Counted from the first letter of the stretch, positions 23,270 to 32,005 are shown. The stretch is DNA of 48,627 nt from JAGDXZ01 sp049966915 (GCA_049966915.1 JBMFTS010000001.1:1-48627), one strand, 5' to 3'. The notes: generated by a model from the letters alone, not told the origin. Translations and numbers: made by a program.

Positions 23270-24051
23270 ACACCGATGCCGTATTTGCTCTGACATTGAA
23301 GGATATGCGCGAAGCTTTCAGCAGCGCGGAGATATACGCGCCTATGCTTGGCATACCTCTTTTCTTTGCTTTTGTCCTGCCGCTGTTCACCGTGTACGTG
23401 TCGCAATACGCGGGCTTGCAATTGGCTGAACGCATACTTGGACCTGTCGCGCTCGGCCAAGCGCCGCCGCTCGACAAGCTCGCATTCGTCAGGTATTTCG
23501 CGCTCAACGTGCTGGGCCCAATATTCTTGAGCATGCCAATAATTACTGCTTCTGTGCTTGCTGCCGACAGCTTTGCAGGCGAAAAAGAGCGAAAGACCTC
23601 GGAATCGTTGCTCGCTTCGCCCATATCGAATTCGGAGCTCTTTCTAGGCAAAATACTTGCTTCGGCACTGCCTGCGCTTGCGGTAACGCTCGCAGTATTC
23701 GGCATATACGCTGGCGTAATAGACTATTTCACGCTCGGCGAATATGGCGCCCTGGTTCTGCCTAACGGTGAGTGGTACATGATGCTGGCGAATTCGCCAT
23801 TCTTGATATTGTCGACGATAGGGCTCGTTGTAGTCGTGTCTTCCAAGGTAAAAGGCATAAAGGAGGCACAGCAGATAAGCGCGCTTCTCGCGCTTCCGAT
23901 ATTTCTCATGCCGTTCATAGCCGTCTTTAACGTATTCTCGTTCTCGGCGCTATTCTTCGCGTATCTTCTCCTGTTTCTAGCTGCGCTCACCTTGGCGATA
24001 CTTGCCTTTGGCGTAAAAAGTTTCAGGCGCGAAGGCCTCGTGGCAGAGTAA
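23266..24051 (+). CDS. ABC-2 type transporter permease
   Basis: A 261-residue integral membrane protein with about six helices, pairing with the ATPase upstream (ATGA overlap). The block SMPIITASVLAADSFAGEKERKTSESLLASPISNS (about 85-120) spans the typical ABC-2 coupling element: a helix, then E-K-E-x-K-T and L-x-S-P-I-S. Such exporters move drugs, sodium, lipids or glycans; the cargo is unknown. Confidence 0.85.
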   Translation: MNTDAVFALTLKDMREAFSSAEIYAPMLGIPLFFAFVLPLFTVYVSQYAGLQLAERILGPVALGQAPPLDKLAFVRYFALNVLGPIFLSMPIITASVLAADSFAGEKERKTSESLLASPISNSELFLGKILASALPALAVTLAVFGIYAGVIDYFTLGEYGALVLPNGEWYMMLANSPFLILSTIGLVVVVSSKVKGIKEAQQISALLALPIFLMPFIAVFNVFSFSALFFAYLLLFLAALTLAILAFGVKSFRREGLVAE

Positions 24052-24137
24052 ACAATACGAGACAGCACTGCATTGCTTTGCAAAAAATTCAGAAATGCTT
24101 AAATATGGGGAAATACAAAATATCAATAGGTGGGGAA

Positions 24138-24386
24138 TTGGAAATCCTAGCGAGCAGCGTGCCTGCTAACAGCAGGTCAAAGCGCTACGGGATTAGGGAA
24201 GTCAAGACTTCTGACATAAGAAAAATGGTGAGCATGGCAATAGGGAATCCGGAACTTAGAGACGGGGTGGTGTCGCAGCTGGAGAAGCTCATGGCTGAGA
24301 ATAAGGGCACAAAAGAAGGCGCCGCCGCATGCAAGGCCGCAGCCACTATACTGACTGTGGAAATGCTGGAAGCACTGAAAGAATAA
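24138..24386 (+). CDS. Small helical protein of unknown function (82 aa)
   Basis: Not recognised. It is a soluble, basic-then-helical protein ending in an alanine-rich helix (GAAACKAAATILTVEML). The frame could begin at 24078, but CTTAAATAT (24098-24106) looks like its TATA box and covers the internal ATG at 24105. TTG 24138, with GGTGGGG upstream, is the more likely start. It stands alone, converging on the GT4 gene. Confidence 0.55.
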   Translation: MEILASSVPANSRSKRYGIREVKTSDIRKMVSMAIGNPELRDGVVSQLEKLMAENKGTKEGAAACKAAATILTVEMLEALKE

Positions 24387-24428
24387 AAGGGCAAGCGGTA
24401 TGCGGGGCATGGCCGCGCGCGGCATTTG

Positions 24429-25559
24429 TCACTTCAAGACTTTGTCGTACGCGGCCGCTGCGCGATCGTTAGAAAATTGCGAAATTACTTTTGGCCTTAT
24501 GGCTTCGTATTTTTTTGCGTAAGACGGATAGTTGCGCAATACGCTATTCAAAAGCTCCGGAAGTTTGCTCTCCTCGGCCTTGAGGCACAGCTTCTTCAAC
24601 TCGGTTGGCAGCACGCTCGTATTCGCTATTATTACAGGTATGCCCAGCGCGAGCGCCTCTACGGTGACGAGCGAAAGACCTTCGCGCTGCGAAGGCATTA
24701 TAAGGCCCTTGGAAGTGCAAAGCTCGCGATAGAGCGCGTTGTTGCTGAGCCCGTGCTTGAAAACAACCCTGTCTGACACGCCAAGCGAAGCCGCGAGCGA
24801 CTTTAACTTGGCGAGCTCTGGCCCTTCTCCCACAACAACAAGCTTTGCGTCGACTTTTGCAATTGATTTTATGGCTAGCTCTACGCGCTTGTGCGCCACA
24901 AGCCTGTTCACGACAACGAATTTGTCCGACTTTTTGCATTTGCCTGCGTTTGTATGCAGGAACTCATCAATCTCGGACTTGTCCACTGCTGCAGGAAACA
25001 CCAGTATGTCGCTCGGCTTGACTTTGAAAAGCCGCTCCAACAAGCGCTTTGTCGTGGAACTGTTGGCTATGTTGAAATCAGCAAGACGCGAAACCCAACG
25101 CTCGACAGCATAGCCTATTGCGCCTCCCGAAGGCATATAGCTCTTCCAAAAATCCTTGCTCCACACTTCGTGCCACGTGACGATGCAGCGCGCGCCGGTA
25201 AGCCGCGAGTAGACGCTGATGAGGGGTATGTGAAGAAACGGAAAAGCGTCGGTATCAACGGCGTCGAAATGGTATTTGAGCATTTTCAAGAACAAAAGCG
25301 CCGAGAACTTTACAGACATGGATATTGCGCGCCTGCTTCCCGCATACATGCTTGTTATTTCTTTTGCGCGGCCGACACAATGGTACTTCACGCCTTCGTG
25401 CTCGAACTCGTAACCGGGCATGCCAGGCCTGTAAAGCGTGAACATGTGAAGCTCGTAGCCCTTCTGCTTCGCCAGCACCTTGAGTATGTTGTACCTCCTT
25501 TTCTCTATGCCTCCGTTGAACCACGGATACGCAGATTCATAAGCAAACGCTATTTTCAT
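24429..25559 (-). CDS. GT4 family glycosyltransferase
   Basis: A GT-B fold retaining glycosyltransferase of 376 residues. The N-terminal acceptor domain starts MKIAFAYESAYPWFNGGIEKR, with the glycine-rich loop that holds the nucleotide sugar. In the C-terminal domain KFVVVNRLVAHKRVELAIKS is followed by the E-x7-E motif in REGLSLVTVEALALGIPVI. Family members build lipopolysaccharide-like glycans, glycolipids and N-glycans. A TATA-like element near 25582-25593 on the minus strand is about 28 bases from the ATG, so the mRNA is probably leaderless. Confidence 0.9.
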   Translation of the reverse strand: MKIAFAYESAYPWFNGGIEKRRYNILKVLAKQKGYELHMFTLYRPGMPGYEFEHEGVKYHCVGRAKEITSMYAGSRRAISMSVKFSALLFLKMLKYHFDAVDTDAFPFLHIPLISVYSRLTGARCIVTWHEVWSKDFWKSYMPSGGAIGYAVERWVSRLADFNIANSSTTKRLLERLFKVKPSDILVFPAAVDKSEIDEFLHTNAGKCKKSDKFVVVNRLVAHKRVELAIKSIAKVDAKLVVVGEGPELAKLKSLAASLGVSDRVVFKHGLSNNALYRELCTSKGLIMPSQREGLSLVTVEALALGIPVIIANTSVLPTELKKLCLKAEESKLPELLNSVLRNYPSYAKKYEAIRPKVISQFSNDRAAAAYDKVLK

Positions 25560-25863
25560 GCAACAAACCTTTCTTTTAGCGCATAAATAAAGCCATCTAT
25601 GCCCTCTTTAATTTTTATCTTTTTTGCCTTCTTCAAAAGCCCTATTTGTAGCGCATATGCGCTTCTACTATTTTTATGGCTCTTGCATGAAAAATATTGC
25701 CAAACAAAGCTTATTAGGCTTGCATGAAAAACTGCGGAAAGCGGCGGCAGCCGTGTGCGCACGGCAACAGGCCCATTGCCTCACCGGCGCGTAACGTAGT
25801 CTATTTTCGAACCCCAACGATGTTTTTTTAAACGTTTCGGTTCAAGTATAATTCAGTGATAAG
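25560..25863. other. 304-base intergenic region with short repeats and a GC-rich hairpin
   Basis: No convincing gene is seen. It holds the minus-strand GT4 promoter (25582-25593) and the promoter of the gene at 25864 (TTTTTTTAAA near 25823-25832, and GTGAT before the ATG). Between them CTTGCATGAAAAA occurs twice (25682-25694 and 25719-25731). A GC-rich stretch near 25735-25795 includes a hairpin with stem GCCGTG/CACGGC. A 35-codon reading frame from ATG 25724 is possible but unsupported. Confidence 0.5.
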
Positions 25864-26229
25864 ATGGCAAAACAAACGCAGAACTGGGGAGCATTCGTTC
25901 TCGAGTTCCTTGGCAGTTTGGCATATCTGTACGTGGCATTCGCTAGCGGCTTGCTGGCTCTGTCAAGCGGAGTCTTTGGAGGCAGTGCATCGCTCTGGTT
26001 GCCGTTCTTCTTAGGTGCGGCGGCTATCGGCAGCATAGCATTGTTCTTCATAAGCTTCGGCAACTTGCTGAATTGGAACAGCAAGAGCCTGGCAAGGGGC
26101 GCGATGTGCGCAACTGTGGCAGCGGGGTTCGCGCTAACAGTACTTGTATGGACCAGCACGAGCTATCTTGCTGTGGCAGTAGTGGGCTTCATACTGGCCT
26201 TCATAGGCAGCGGACTTGGATACAAATAA
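25864..26229 (+). CDS. Small membrane protein, four helices, unknown function
   Basis: A 121-residue, strongly hydrophobic protein with about four transmembrane helices (roughly 10-35, 40-65, 75-95, 97-118) and short glycine/serine-rich loops. I recognise no family. ATG 25864 follows GTGAT. A T-rich terminator-like tract follows, so it is probably monocistronic. Its position ahead of the HTH-suf operon may be incidental. Confidence 0.6.
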   Translation: MAKQTQNWGAFVLEFLGSLAYLYVAFASGLLALSSGVFGGSASLWLPFFLGAAAIGSIALFFISFGNLLNWNSKSLARGAMCATVAAGFALTVLVWTSTSYLAVAVVGFILAFIGSGLGYK

Positions 26230-26260
26230 CCAGTAGCAAACACACAGCAAATGTTCCGGC

Positions 26261-26319
26261 TTAGTTTTAGTTTTCTTTTTCTTTTCTTTTTCTATTCCTG
26301 TTTTTGTTCATGTTTTCAA
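26261..26319 (+). terminator. Pyrimidine-rich tract, probable archaeal terminator
   Basis: The region after the membrane-protein gene is almost all T with scattered C (runs such as TTTTCTTTTTCTTTTC). Archaeal termination uses U-rich tracts without a required hairpin. A very similar tract follows ftsZ2 at 36052-36086. Confidence 0.5.
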
Positions 26320-26341
26320 GCCAGCGGCGTGCGCTGCGATA

Positions 26342-26383
26342 TGTATTTAAATACAAGCATGCCTAATTATAACAGAGTTATAA
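26342..26383 (+). promoter_or_regulatory. Two perfect inverted repeats in the leader of the HTH-suf operon
   Basis: TGTATTTAAATACA (26342-26355) is a perfect 14-bp palindrome containing the TATA box. TTATAAC-AGA-GTTATAA (26367-26383) is a perfect 7-bp inverted repeat between the box and the start at 26395. Their position suggests binding by the dimeric HTH protein encoded just downstream, giving autoregulation of the suf operon. Sequence symmetry is seen; binding is inferred. Confidence 0.55.
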
Positions 26384-26394
26384 AAGGTGTTGCG

Positions 26395-26751
26395 TTGCCT
26401 AGCAAATTTGAAAGCGTGTCTGACAATCTGTTGCCTGTGATAAGGCTCGAGGTCTCGAACGAACTCAGGAGAAAGTACAAGATGAAAGAGCGCGACATAG
26501 CAGAAAGGCTTGGCATAACACAAGCAGCAGTAAGCAAATACCTCAGCGGCAAATCTAAAACAATAGCCAACAAGGCAAGGCAACTGCGTGAACGCATAGA
26601 AGCTAACAGGGAGGCGCTTCATGCATATGCAGAAAGCCTCTCGCGCGGCGATAACGCAGCTGGCGCCTTTTGCGAACTGTGCCAGAGTTTTGGCGGATTT
26701 TCGTGCGCACTGGCAAGCGCACGCGCACAAGCTCGGGCAATGCGGCACTAA
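26395..26751 (+). CDS. HTH-type transcriptional regulator at head of suf operon
   Basis: A 118-residue protein whose N-terminal half is an XRE/Cro-type helix-turn-helix (LPVIRLEVSNELRRK, then RDIAERLGITQAAVSKYLSGK), similar to archaeal predicted regulators with TQAAVS recognition helices. The C-terminal part has three cysteines (two in CELC near residue 92), which might bind a metal or Fe-S cluster. TTG 26395 is selected because AAAGGTG precedes it; in-frame codons further upstream fall in the TATA box and T-tract. It ends 14 bases before sufB, so it is probably co-transcribed. By analogy with SufR it could sense Fe-S status, but that is inference. Confidence 0.75.
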   Translation: MPSKFESVSDNLLPVIRLEVSNELRRKYKMKERDIAERLGITQAAVSKYLSGKSKTIANKARQLRERIEANREALHAYAESLSRGDNAAGAFCELCQSFGGFSCALASARAQARAMRH

Positions 26752-26765
26752 ATCGCGTGAGCACG

Positions 26766-28184
26766 ATGCAAAACGACATTGCTTCCGACGCTTCGAAATT
26801 AATAGAAGACGACTACGCCAGCAAATACGGCTTCGTCACTAAGACGCAGTATTTGCAGTTTGACAAAGGCATCAGCGAGGAAACAGTAAAAAAGATATCA
26901 ATGGCAAAGGGAGAGCCCGAATGGGTGCTTGCAAAAAGGCTGGCCGGCTACAAGCTTTTCAAGGAAAAGCCAATGCCCAAGTGGGGGCCTGATCTTAGCA
27001 GGATAAATTTTGACGACATATACTATTACAAAGCCCCAAACGCCACGAAGAGCGGCAACTGGGAGGACGTGCCTATCGAGATAAAGCAGACGTTCGAAAA
27101 GCTGGGCATACCGGAAGCAGAACAAAAATTCTTTGCAGGAGTTGAAGCGCAATTCGATTCAAGCGTAGTATACGAGCACGCAAAAGAGCAGCTGACAAGC
27201 CAGGGAGTGATTTTTGTTGATACAGATACAGCCGTGAAGCAATATCCGGAACTTGTAAAGAAGTATTTTGGCACCGTTATACCGCCCAGCGACAACAAGT
27301 TTGCGGCGCTAAACACCGCGGTGTGGAGCGGCGGCTCCTTCATATACGTGCCAAAAGGTGTCAATGTGCAAATACCGCTCAATGCGTACTTCAGGATAAA
27401 TGCAGAGAGCATGGGCCAATTTGAACGCACGCTGATAGTGGCAGACGAGGGCGCAAGCGTAACTTACGAAGAAGGCTGCACAGCTCCGATATATTCCAAG
27501 GATTCGCTACATGCAGCAGTGGTAGAAATAGTTGCGCACAAGAATGCCCATGTAAAATACATAACTGTGCAAAACTGGGCCAAGAACATATACAATCTGG
27601 TAACGCAAAGAGCGCACGCCGATGAAGGTGCAAGAGTGGAGTGGCTCGATGTAAACATAGGCAGCAAGATAAACATGAAATACCCTAGCATTTTCCTGAA
27701 AGGCAAAGGGGCAAGCGGCGAGGTGGTCTCTGTGGCAATAGCAGGAGACGGCCAGATTCTAGATTCAGGGGGCAAGATATACCACTTGGCGCCTGACACC
27801 ACCTCTAGGTTGGTCTCGAAGAGCGTCTCTAAAGGCACGGGCACTACTATATTCAGGGGCTTGGTGCACATAGCAGACAACGCGGCAAAGGCCAGAACTA
27901 GCACGTCGTGCGACACGCTGCTGCTTGACGACGAAACAAGAACCAACACATACCCGTATCTAGAAAACAGGCGCAACGACGCCGCGGTCACGCACGAGGC
28001 GAAGGTCGGCAAGATAAACGAAAAGACGCTTTTCTACATGATGAGCCGCGGGCTTAGCGAAAGCGACGCCATAACAGCAACCATAATGGGCTTCATAAAA
28101 GACGTGGCAGGAGAGCTGCCAATTGAGTACGCTCTAGAACTTAAGCGACTTATAAAAATAGACATGACAGGGTCTGTAGGCTAA
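26766..28184 (+). CDS. sufB: Fe-S cluster assembly protein SufB
   Basis: Scaffold subunit of the SufBCD complex, 472 residues. Family blocks include YYKAPNATKSGNWEDVP (N-terminal domain), SFIYVPKGVNVQIPL, EEGCTAPIY, the beta-helix core with GKIYHLAPDTTSRLVSKS, then STSCDTLLLDD, THEAKVGKI and MMSRGLSESDA at the C-terminus. ATG 26766 gives the family length; GTG 26757 is nine bases upstream in frame. It follows the HTH gene and precedes sufD. Confidence 0.93.
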   Translation: MQNDIASDASKLIEDDYASKYGFVTKTQYLQFDKGISEETVKKISMAKGEPEWVLAKRLAGYKLFKEKPMPKWGPDLSRINFDDIYYYKAPNATKSGNWEDVPIEIKQTFEKLGIPEAEQKFFAGVEAQFDSSVVYEHAKEQLTSQGVIFVDTDTAVKQYPELVKKYFGTVIPPSDNKFAALNTAVWSGGSFIYVPKGVNVQIPLNAYFRINAESMGQFERTLIVADEGASVTYEEGCTAPIYSKDSLHAAVVEIVAHKNAHVKYITVQNWAKNIYNLVTQRAHADEGARVEWLDVNIGSKINMKYPSIFLKGKGASGEVVSVAIAGDGQILDSGGKIYHLAPDTTSRLVSKSVSKGTGTTIFRGLVHIADNAAKARTSTSCDTLLLDDETRTNTYPYLENRRNDAAVTHEAKVGKINEKTLFYMMSRGLSESDAITATIMGFIKDVAGELPIEYALELKRLIKIDMTGSVG

Positions 28185-28195
28185 AAGGAATCGGC

Positions 28196-29377
28196 ATGAC
28201 GCAAGGAATCTTTGACGGATTCGAAGAGCTCATTGCGAGCAGGCGCGAGCTGTACAAGCATTATGACACGAAGGTGCGCATTGCATTGCCAGAAAGCGCG
28301 AAAATGGACTCAAACATCACAGAACTAAAATACAAAATAGAGCAGGGCACAGGCATAAGGTTCGATGCTGCTCTGTTAGGCGAGCATTCCGAAGCAAGCT
28401 CTGACCAAATGCGCGTGTCTCACAGACAGCGCGCCACTGGCAGATTGCCCGAACAAGGCCTTGATGAAACTGCAATGGCTGATTTCGTGCTTGAAAACTA
28501 TACCGACAAGCTGACAATAAGCGTGCCAGACGGCACTGATCTGCTTGCGAACGTGCTTGTCGCTGCGGATCTGAGCGCAATGCCGTATATTGAGATAAGC
28601 GTAGGCAACGGCTCTAGGCTTGAACTGCTCGAATGGTTTGCGTCAAGCGGCGCGGACATGGCGCCTTTGCAAATTGTGCACGTAGGAACCGGCGCGAAAG
28701 CAGACATAAGCATTGTGCATAACGAAACCGAGACTGCACACGTTTACATGATATCAAGCGCCGTGACAGGCGCCGACTCCGAGCTGTGCATTAATTCTGC
28801 CTATGCCGGCGCTGCCGAAACGAAGTCTGCAACGTTTGCCGAAGCAGACGGCGCTAGAAGCGCAATACGCCTGAACAGCATAATCGTCGGCAGCGGCATG
28901 CAGTCTTTTGACATAAGCGCAGTAACACGCAATATCGGCAGGGAAACGCGCACCGAGGCAAAAACGGGATCGGTACTTTTTGATAAAGCCAAGTGCACAA
29001 CAAAGGACTTCGCAAAAGTCGACAAGGTAGCAGAAGGCGCATACACTTATGTTGAAGAACGGGGGCTGCTTCTCGGAGAGGCTTCACGCTTCACGCCCTT
29101 GCCGGACATGTCTATAGACACGCGCAACGTGTCCTTTGCTTCGCATAGCGCGTCTTCGACGCCCATAGACGAAAAGCAGGCATTCTACATGATGTCCAGG
29201 GGGCTGGAGCACAGTGAAGCCGTGCATTCGCTCGCTATTGCCTTTTTGATGAAATACCTATCTGGAATTAGCAGCGCAACCGCAAAAGAAATAGCGGCAA
29301 GCATTGCGAGGAACAAGATAATTGCAGGAAATGTTTCTGAGGTTCCGGAATTGAGCGCCGCAAAAATATGGCAATGA
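28196..29377 (+). CDS. sufD: Fe-S cluster assembly protein SufD
   Basis: Partner of SufB in the SufBC2D complex, 393 residues. The N-terminal half is diverged. The C-terminal beta-helix and tail are typical: KCTTKDFAKVDKVAEGAYTY, ERGLLLGEASRFTPLPDM (family has a position for iron/sulfur transfer nearby), ASHSASSTPIDEKQAFYMMSRGL. The histidine in ASHSAS matches the conserved SufD histidine. Its start is 11 bases after sufB with AAAGGAA as ribosome site. Confidence 0.88.
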   Translation: MTQGIFDGFEELIASRRELYKHYDTKVRIALPESAKMDSNITELKYKIEQGTGIRFDAALLGEHSEASSDQMRVSHRQRATGRLPEQGLDETAMADFVLENYTDKLTISVPDGTDLLANVLVAADLSAMPYIEISVGNGSRLELLEWFASSGADMAPLQIVHVGTGAKADISIVHNETETAHVYMISSAVTGADSELCINSAYAGAAETKSATFAEADGARSAIRLNSIIVGSGMQSFDISAVTRNIGRETRTEAKTGSVLFDKAKCTTKDFAKVDKVAEGAYTYVEERGLLLGEASRFTPLPDMSIDTRNVSFASHSASSTPIDEKQAFYMMSRGLEHSEAVHSLAIAFLMKYLSGISSATAKEIAASIARNKIIAGNVSEVPELSAAKIWQ

Positions 29378-29390
29378 AAAGGTGCAAAAC

Positions 29391-30116
29391 ATGCGTCTTG
29401 ACATAGTAGACCTTCATGTAAGTGCTGATGACAAGGAAATAATAAGAGGGGTAAGCCTCAGCATAAAATCCGGCGAATTTCACGTACTGATGGGGCCCAA
29501 CGGCTCTGGCAAGAGCACGCTTTCCATGGCAGTAATGGGCTATCCCGAATTCAAAATAACCGGGGGAGACATACTTGTAGATGGCAACAGCATAGTGAAA
29601 CTGCCTGCAAACGAAAGGGCAAGGCTCGGCTTATTCATGCAGTTCCAGGATCCGGCAGAGATAGAGGGCGTAGGCCTCGTCAGCTTTTTGACAAGCGCAA
29701 AATCGGCCATTTACGACAGCAAGATAAATGTGAGGGAGTTCATGAACGAGCTCAAAGACAACGCCAAAAAGCTGCACATGCAGGAAGAAGTCATAGGCAG
29801 GCCGCTCAATTTCGGGTTCTCTGGCGGGGAGAAAAAGAAAAGCGAGATATTGCAGATGCTTACGCTTAAGCCAAAGATAGCGCTCCTTGACGAGCCCGAC
29901 TCTGGGCTGGACGTCGATGCTGTGAAAGACGTTGCAAACGCGATAGACTCTTTCGGCAAGGAAACCGGCGCAGGCATGCTGCTGATAACGCACTATGTCC
30001 GCATACTCAAATACCTGGCGCCTCAGTTCGTACATGTCCTCGTTGACGGCAAGCTCGTAAAGAGCGGCGGACCTGAACTCGCCGATTACATAGACAAAAA
30101 CGGCTATAAGTTTTGA
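29391..30116 (+). CDS. sufC: Fe-S assembly ATPase SufC
   Basis: ABC-type ATPase of the SufBCD complex, 241 residues. Walker A is MGPNGSGKST, the SufC-type signature is FSGGEKKKSEILQ, Walker B is IALLDEPDSGLDVDAV, and the switch histidine is in LLITHYVRIL. FMQFQDPAEIEGV is the characteristic SufC Q-loop region. ATG 29391 lies after AAAGGTG; GTG 29382 overlaps that site. Confidence 0.95.
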   Translation: MRLDIVDLHVSADDKEIIRGVSLSIKSGEFHVLMGPNGSGKSTLSMAVMGYPEFKITGGDILVDGNSIVKLPANERARLGLFMQFQDPAEIEGVGLVSFLTSAKSAIYDSKINVREFMNELKDNAKKLHMQEEVIGRPLNFGFSGGEKKKSEILQMLTLKPKIALLDEPDSGLDVDAVKDVANAIDSFGKETGAGMLLITHYVRILKYLAPQFVHVLVDGKLVKSGGPELADYIDKNGYKF

Positions 30117-30145
30117 TGCTGAATAAATCAAACAATGGTGCGCCA

Positions 30146-31378
30146 ATGGACGTAGACAAGATACGCGAAGACTTTCCAATCTTAGGCACAAGCATGAACG
30201 GCAAGCCGCTCGTGTACTTGGACAGCGCGGCAACCTCGCAAAAGCCTGTGCAGGTAATAAACGCAGTAAGCGAATACTACAAGACGTTCAACGCCAACAT
30301 ACACCGCGGCATATACAAAATATCTGAAGAGGCAACAGAAGCCTACACGCATTCTAAGGAGCTTGTTGCTAATTTCGTTGGCGCGAAATCTTATCGCAGC
30401 ATAGTCTATTACAGGAGCACGACGGAAGCGATAAACATTTTGGCGAGGTCTTGGGGCGAGCAAAACATAGCCAAAGGCGACCACATACTCATAACAGAGA
30501 TGGAGCACCATAGCAACCTCGTGCCCTGGCAGATGCTTGCAAAAAGAAAGGGCGCGGTGCTGGACTACGTAAAGCTCAAAGACAACAAGTACGTAGACAT
30601 TGAAGACCTGAAAAGCAAACTTGAGCTCAAGCCCAAGATCTTTGCCTTCACGCACGTATCGAACGTGCTCGGCACAATAAACGACGCGGAGCTGTTTGTA
30701 AAGATGGCGCACGACGCAGGGGCCATTGCCGCGGTGGACATGGCGCAGTCGGCGCCGCACATGAAGCTTGATCTTAGGAAAATCGATTGCGATTTCGCCG
30801 CGTTTTCAGCGCACAAAATGCTTGGGCCTTCCGGCGTAGGCGTGCTCTACGGCAAGGAAGACATGCTTGAAAAAATGGAGCCAGTGCTTGGCGGCGGCGA
30901 CATGATACGCACAGTGGACTTCTATTCGTGCACGTGGAACGAGCTGCCGTGGAAATTCGAAGCGGGCACACAGAACATAGAGGGTGCGATAGGCTTTGCG
31001 GCTGCGATAGAATACCTCAACAAGACGGGCATGCAGGAAATAAGAGCGCACGAGAAATCGCTGACAAAATATGCGCTCGCTAGGCTTGAAGAAGCCGGTG
31101 TCGAGACGTTCGGCCCCGGAAAAGACGACATGGACCACAAAGCTGGCGTAATATCGTTCGCAGTAAAGGGCATACACGCGCACGACATTGCGCAGGTATT
31201 CGACAGCGAGGGCATAGCAATAAGGTCAGGACACCATTGCGCAATGCCGCTTGTAAACCGATTGCTGGACGAGCCCGCAGTGGCAAGGATGAGCTTCTAT
31301 CTTTACAACAAGCAGGAAGAAGTAGACAAAGCCATAGAAGCAATAGGCAAGGCCAGAAAGCTCTTTTCCAAGAGCTAG
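30146..31378 (+). CDS. sufS: Cysteine desulfurase SufS
   Basis: PLP-dependent enzyme that takes sulfur from cysteine as a persulfide for Fe-S assembly. YLDSAATSQKP opens the fold; the PLP lysine is in FSAHKMLGPSGVG, and the catalytic cysteine is in RSGHHCAMPL, the class II (SufS) arrangement. It is 410 residues from ATG 30146, which is preceded by GGTG. ATG 30116 is in frame and overlaps the sufC stop. No SufE or SufU is next to it. Confidence 0.93.
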   Translation: MDVDKIREDFPILGTSMNGKPLVYLDSAATSQKPVQVINAVSEYYKTFNANIHRGIYKISEEATEAYTHSKELVANFVGAKSYRSIVYYRSTTEAINILARSWGEQNIAKGDHILITEMEHHSNLVPWQMLAKRKGAVLDYVKLKDNKYVDIEDLKSKLELKPKIFAFTHVSNVLGTINDAELFVKMAHDAGAIAAVDMAQSAPHMKLDLRKIDCDFAAFSAHKMLGPSGVGVLYGKEDMLEKMEPVLGGGDMIRTVDFYSCTWNELPWKFEAGTQNIEGAIGFAAAIEYLNKTGMQEIRAHEKSLTKYALARLEEAGVETFGPGKDDMDHKAGVISFAVKGIHAHDIAQVFDSEGIAIRSGHHCAMPLVNRLLDEPAVARMSFYLYNKQEEVDKAIEAIGKARKLFSKS

Positions 31379-31432
31379 CCTCACGCACTGCGTTAGGCAA
31401 ATCCGTGTAAAAGTAGAACAGGATAAGAACTA

Positions 31433-31450
31433 ATAAACATTATAAACATT
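31433..31450 (+). promoter_or_regulatory. Promoter with tandem 9-bp repeat
   Basis: ATAAACATT is repeated exactly twice in tandem (31433-31441, 31442-31450), and each copy contributes a TATA-like element upstream of the membrane-protein gene at 31507. The two copies would set transcript starts nine bases apart. Confidence 0.4.
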
Positions 31451-31506
31451 GCCGATAAATACTGAATAATTCAACAGGCGATAAAACGGAAAGAATCAAA
31501 TGGGCA

Positions 31507-31902
31507 ATGGTGCTGTTCCTGATAGGCGGCATACTTGTAATAGCGGATTCGGTCATGGCATACTACAGTGTCTCTCTGCTCGAAAGCAGCTTGAAAAATC
31601 CCAACGTAACCGCGCACATGAACCTAAACCTGAGCGCAATAACCGAAATCAAAAACCTCGGGCCGGTGCTGTTATCGCTTTCAATAGTTGGCGCAATTGC
31701 AGGCCTTGTCCTGCTGCTTGTGGCATACATGCTCCACAAAAAACCGCAGAGCGCAAAAACATGGGCAATAATAGGCATAATATTCTCGCTCGTCAGCTTT
31801 GCTGGCAACGGCGGCTTCATAATAGGCATGATTCTGGGCATAGTGGCAGGAGTGCTAGCACTCACGAAACAGCCGATAACGCAGCAAATCAAAAAGGCGT
31901 GA
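31507..31902 (+). CDS. Small membrane protein, three helices, unknown function
   Basis: A 131-residue protein with transmembrane helices at about 2-22, 53-75 and 86-118, a soluble loop with two sequons (NVT, NLS) between helices 1 and 2, and a basic end. It resembles small DUF4064-like membrane proteins in layout only. The open frame extends upstream to a CTG at 31462 (NNSTGDKTERIKWA before the first ATG), which would give a charged N-terminus; the true start may lie there. Confidence 0.6.
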   Translation: MVLFLIGGILVIADSVMAYYSVSLLESSLKNPNVTAHMNLNLSAITEIKNLGPVLLSLSIVGAIAGLVLLLVAYMLHKKPQSAKTWAIIGIIFSLVSFAGNGGFIIGMILGIVAGVLALTKQPITQQIKKA

Positions 31903-32005
31903 AACACAGCGCCAATGCTGCGCTTCTCACACCGCTGCGTGCAATGCCGGCACATGTTGGAAAGTAATAAAAATCGGAAATGCGTATGCATAGCCGGCTG
32001 TAAGC

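Noticed and set aside
24891..25586. 231-codon plus-strand frame opposite the GT4 gene
   Set aside because: Antisense to a glycosyltransferase with complete motifs; composition is shadow-like.
25724..25831. 35-codon frame from ATG 25724
   Set aside because: No ribosome site, odd composition and no likeness to any protein; listed only as part of the intergenic region.
26251..26394. Hydrophobic N-terminal extension of the HTH regulator
   Set aside because: The codons come from a T-rich terminator tract and the promoter palindrome; TTG 26395 with AAAGGTG is the realistic start.
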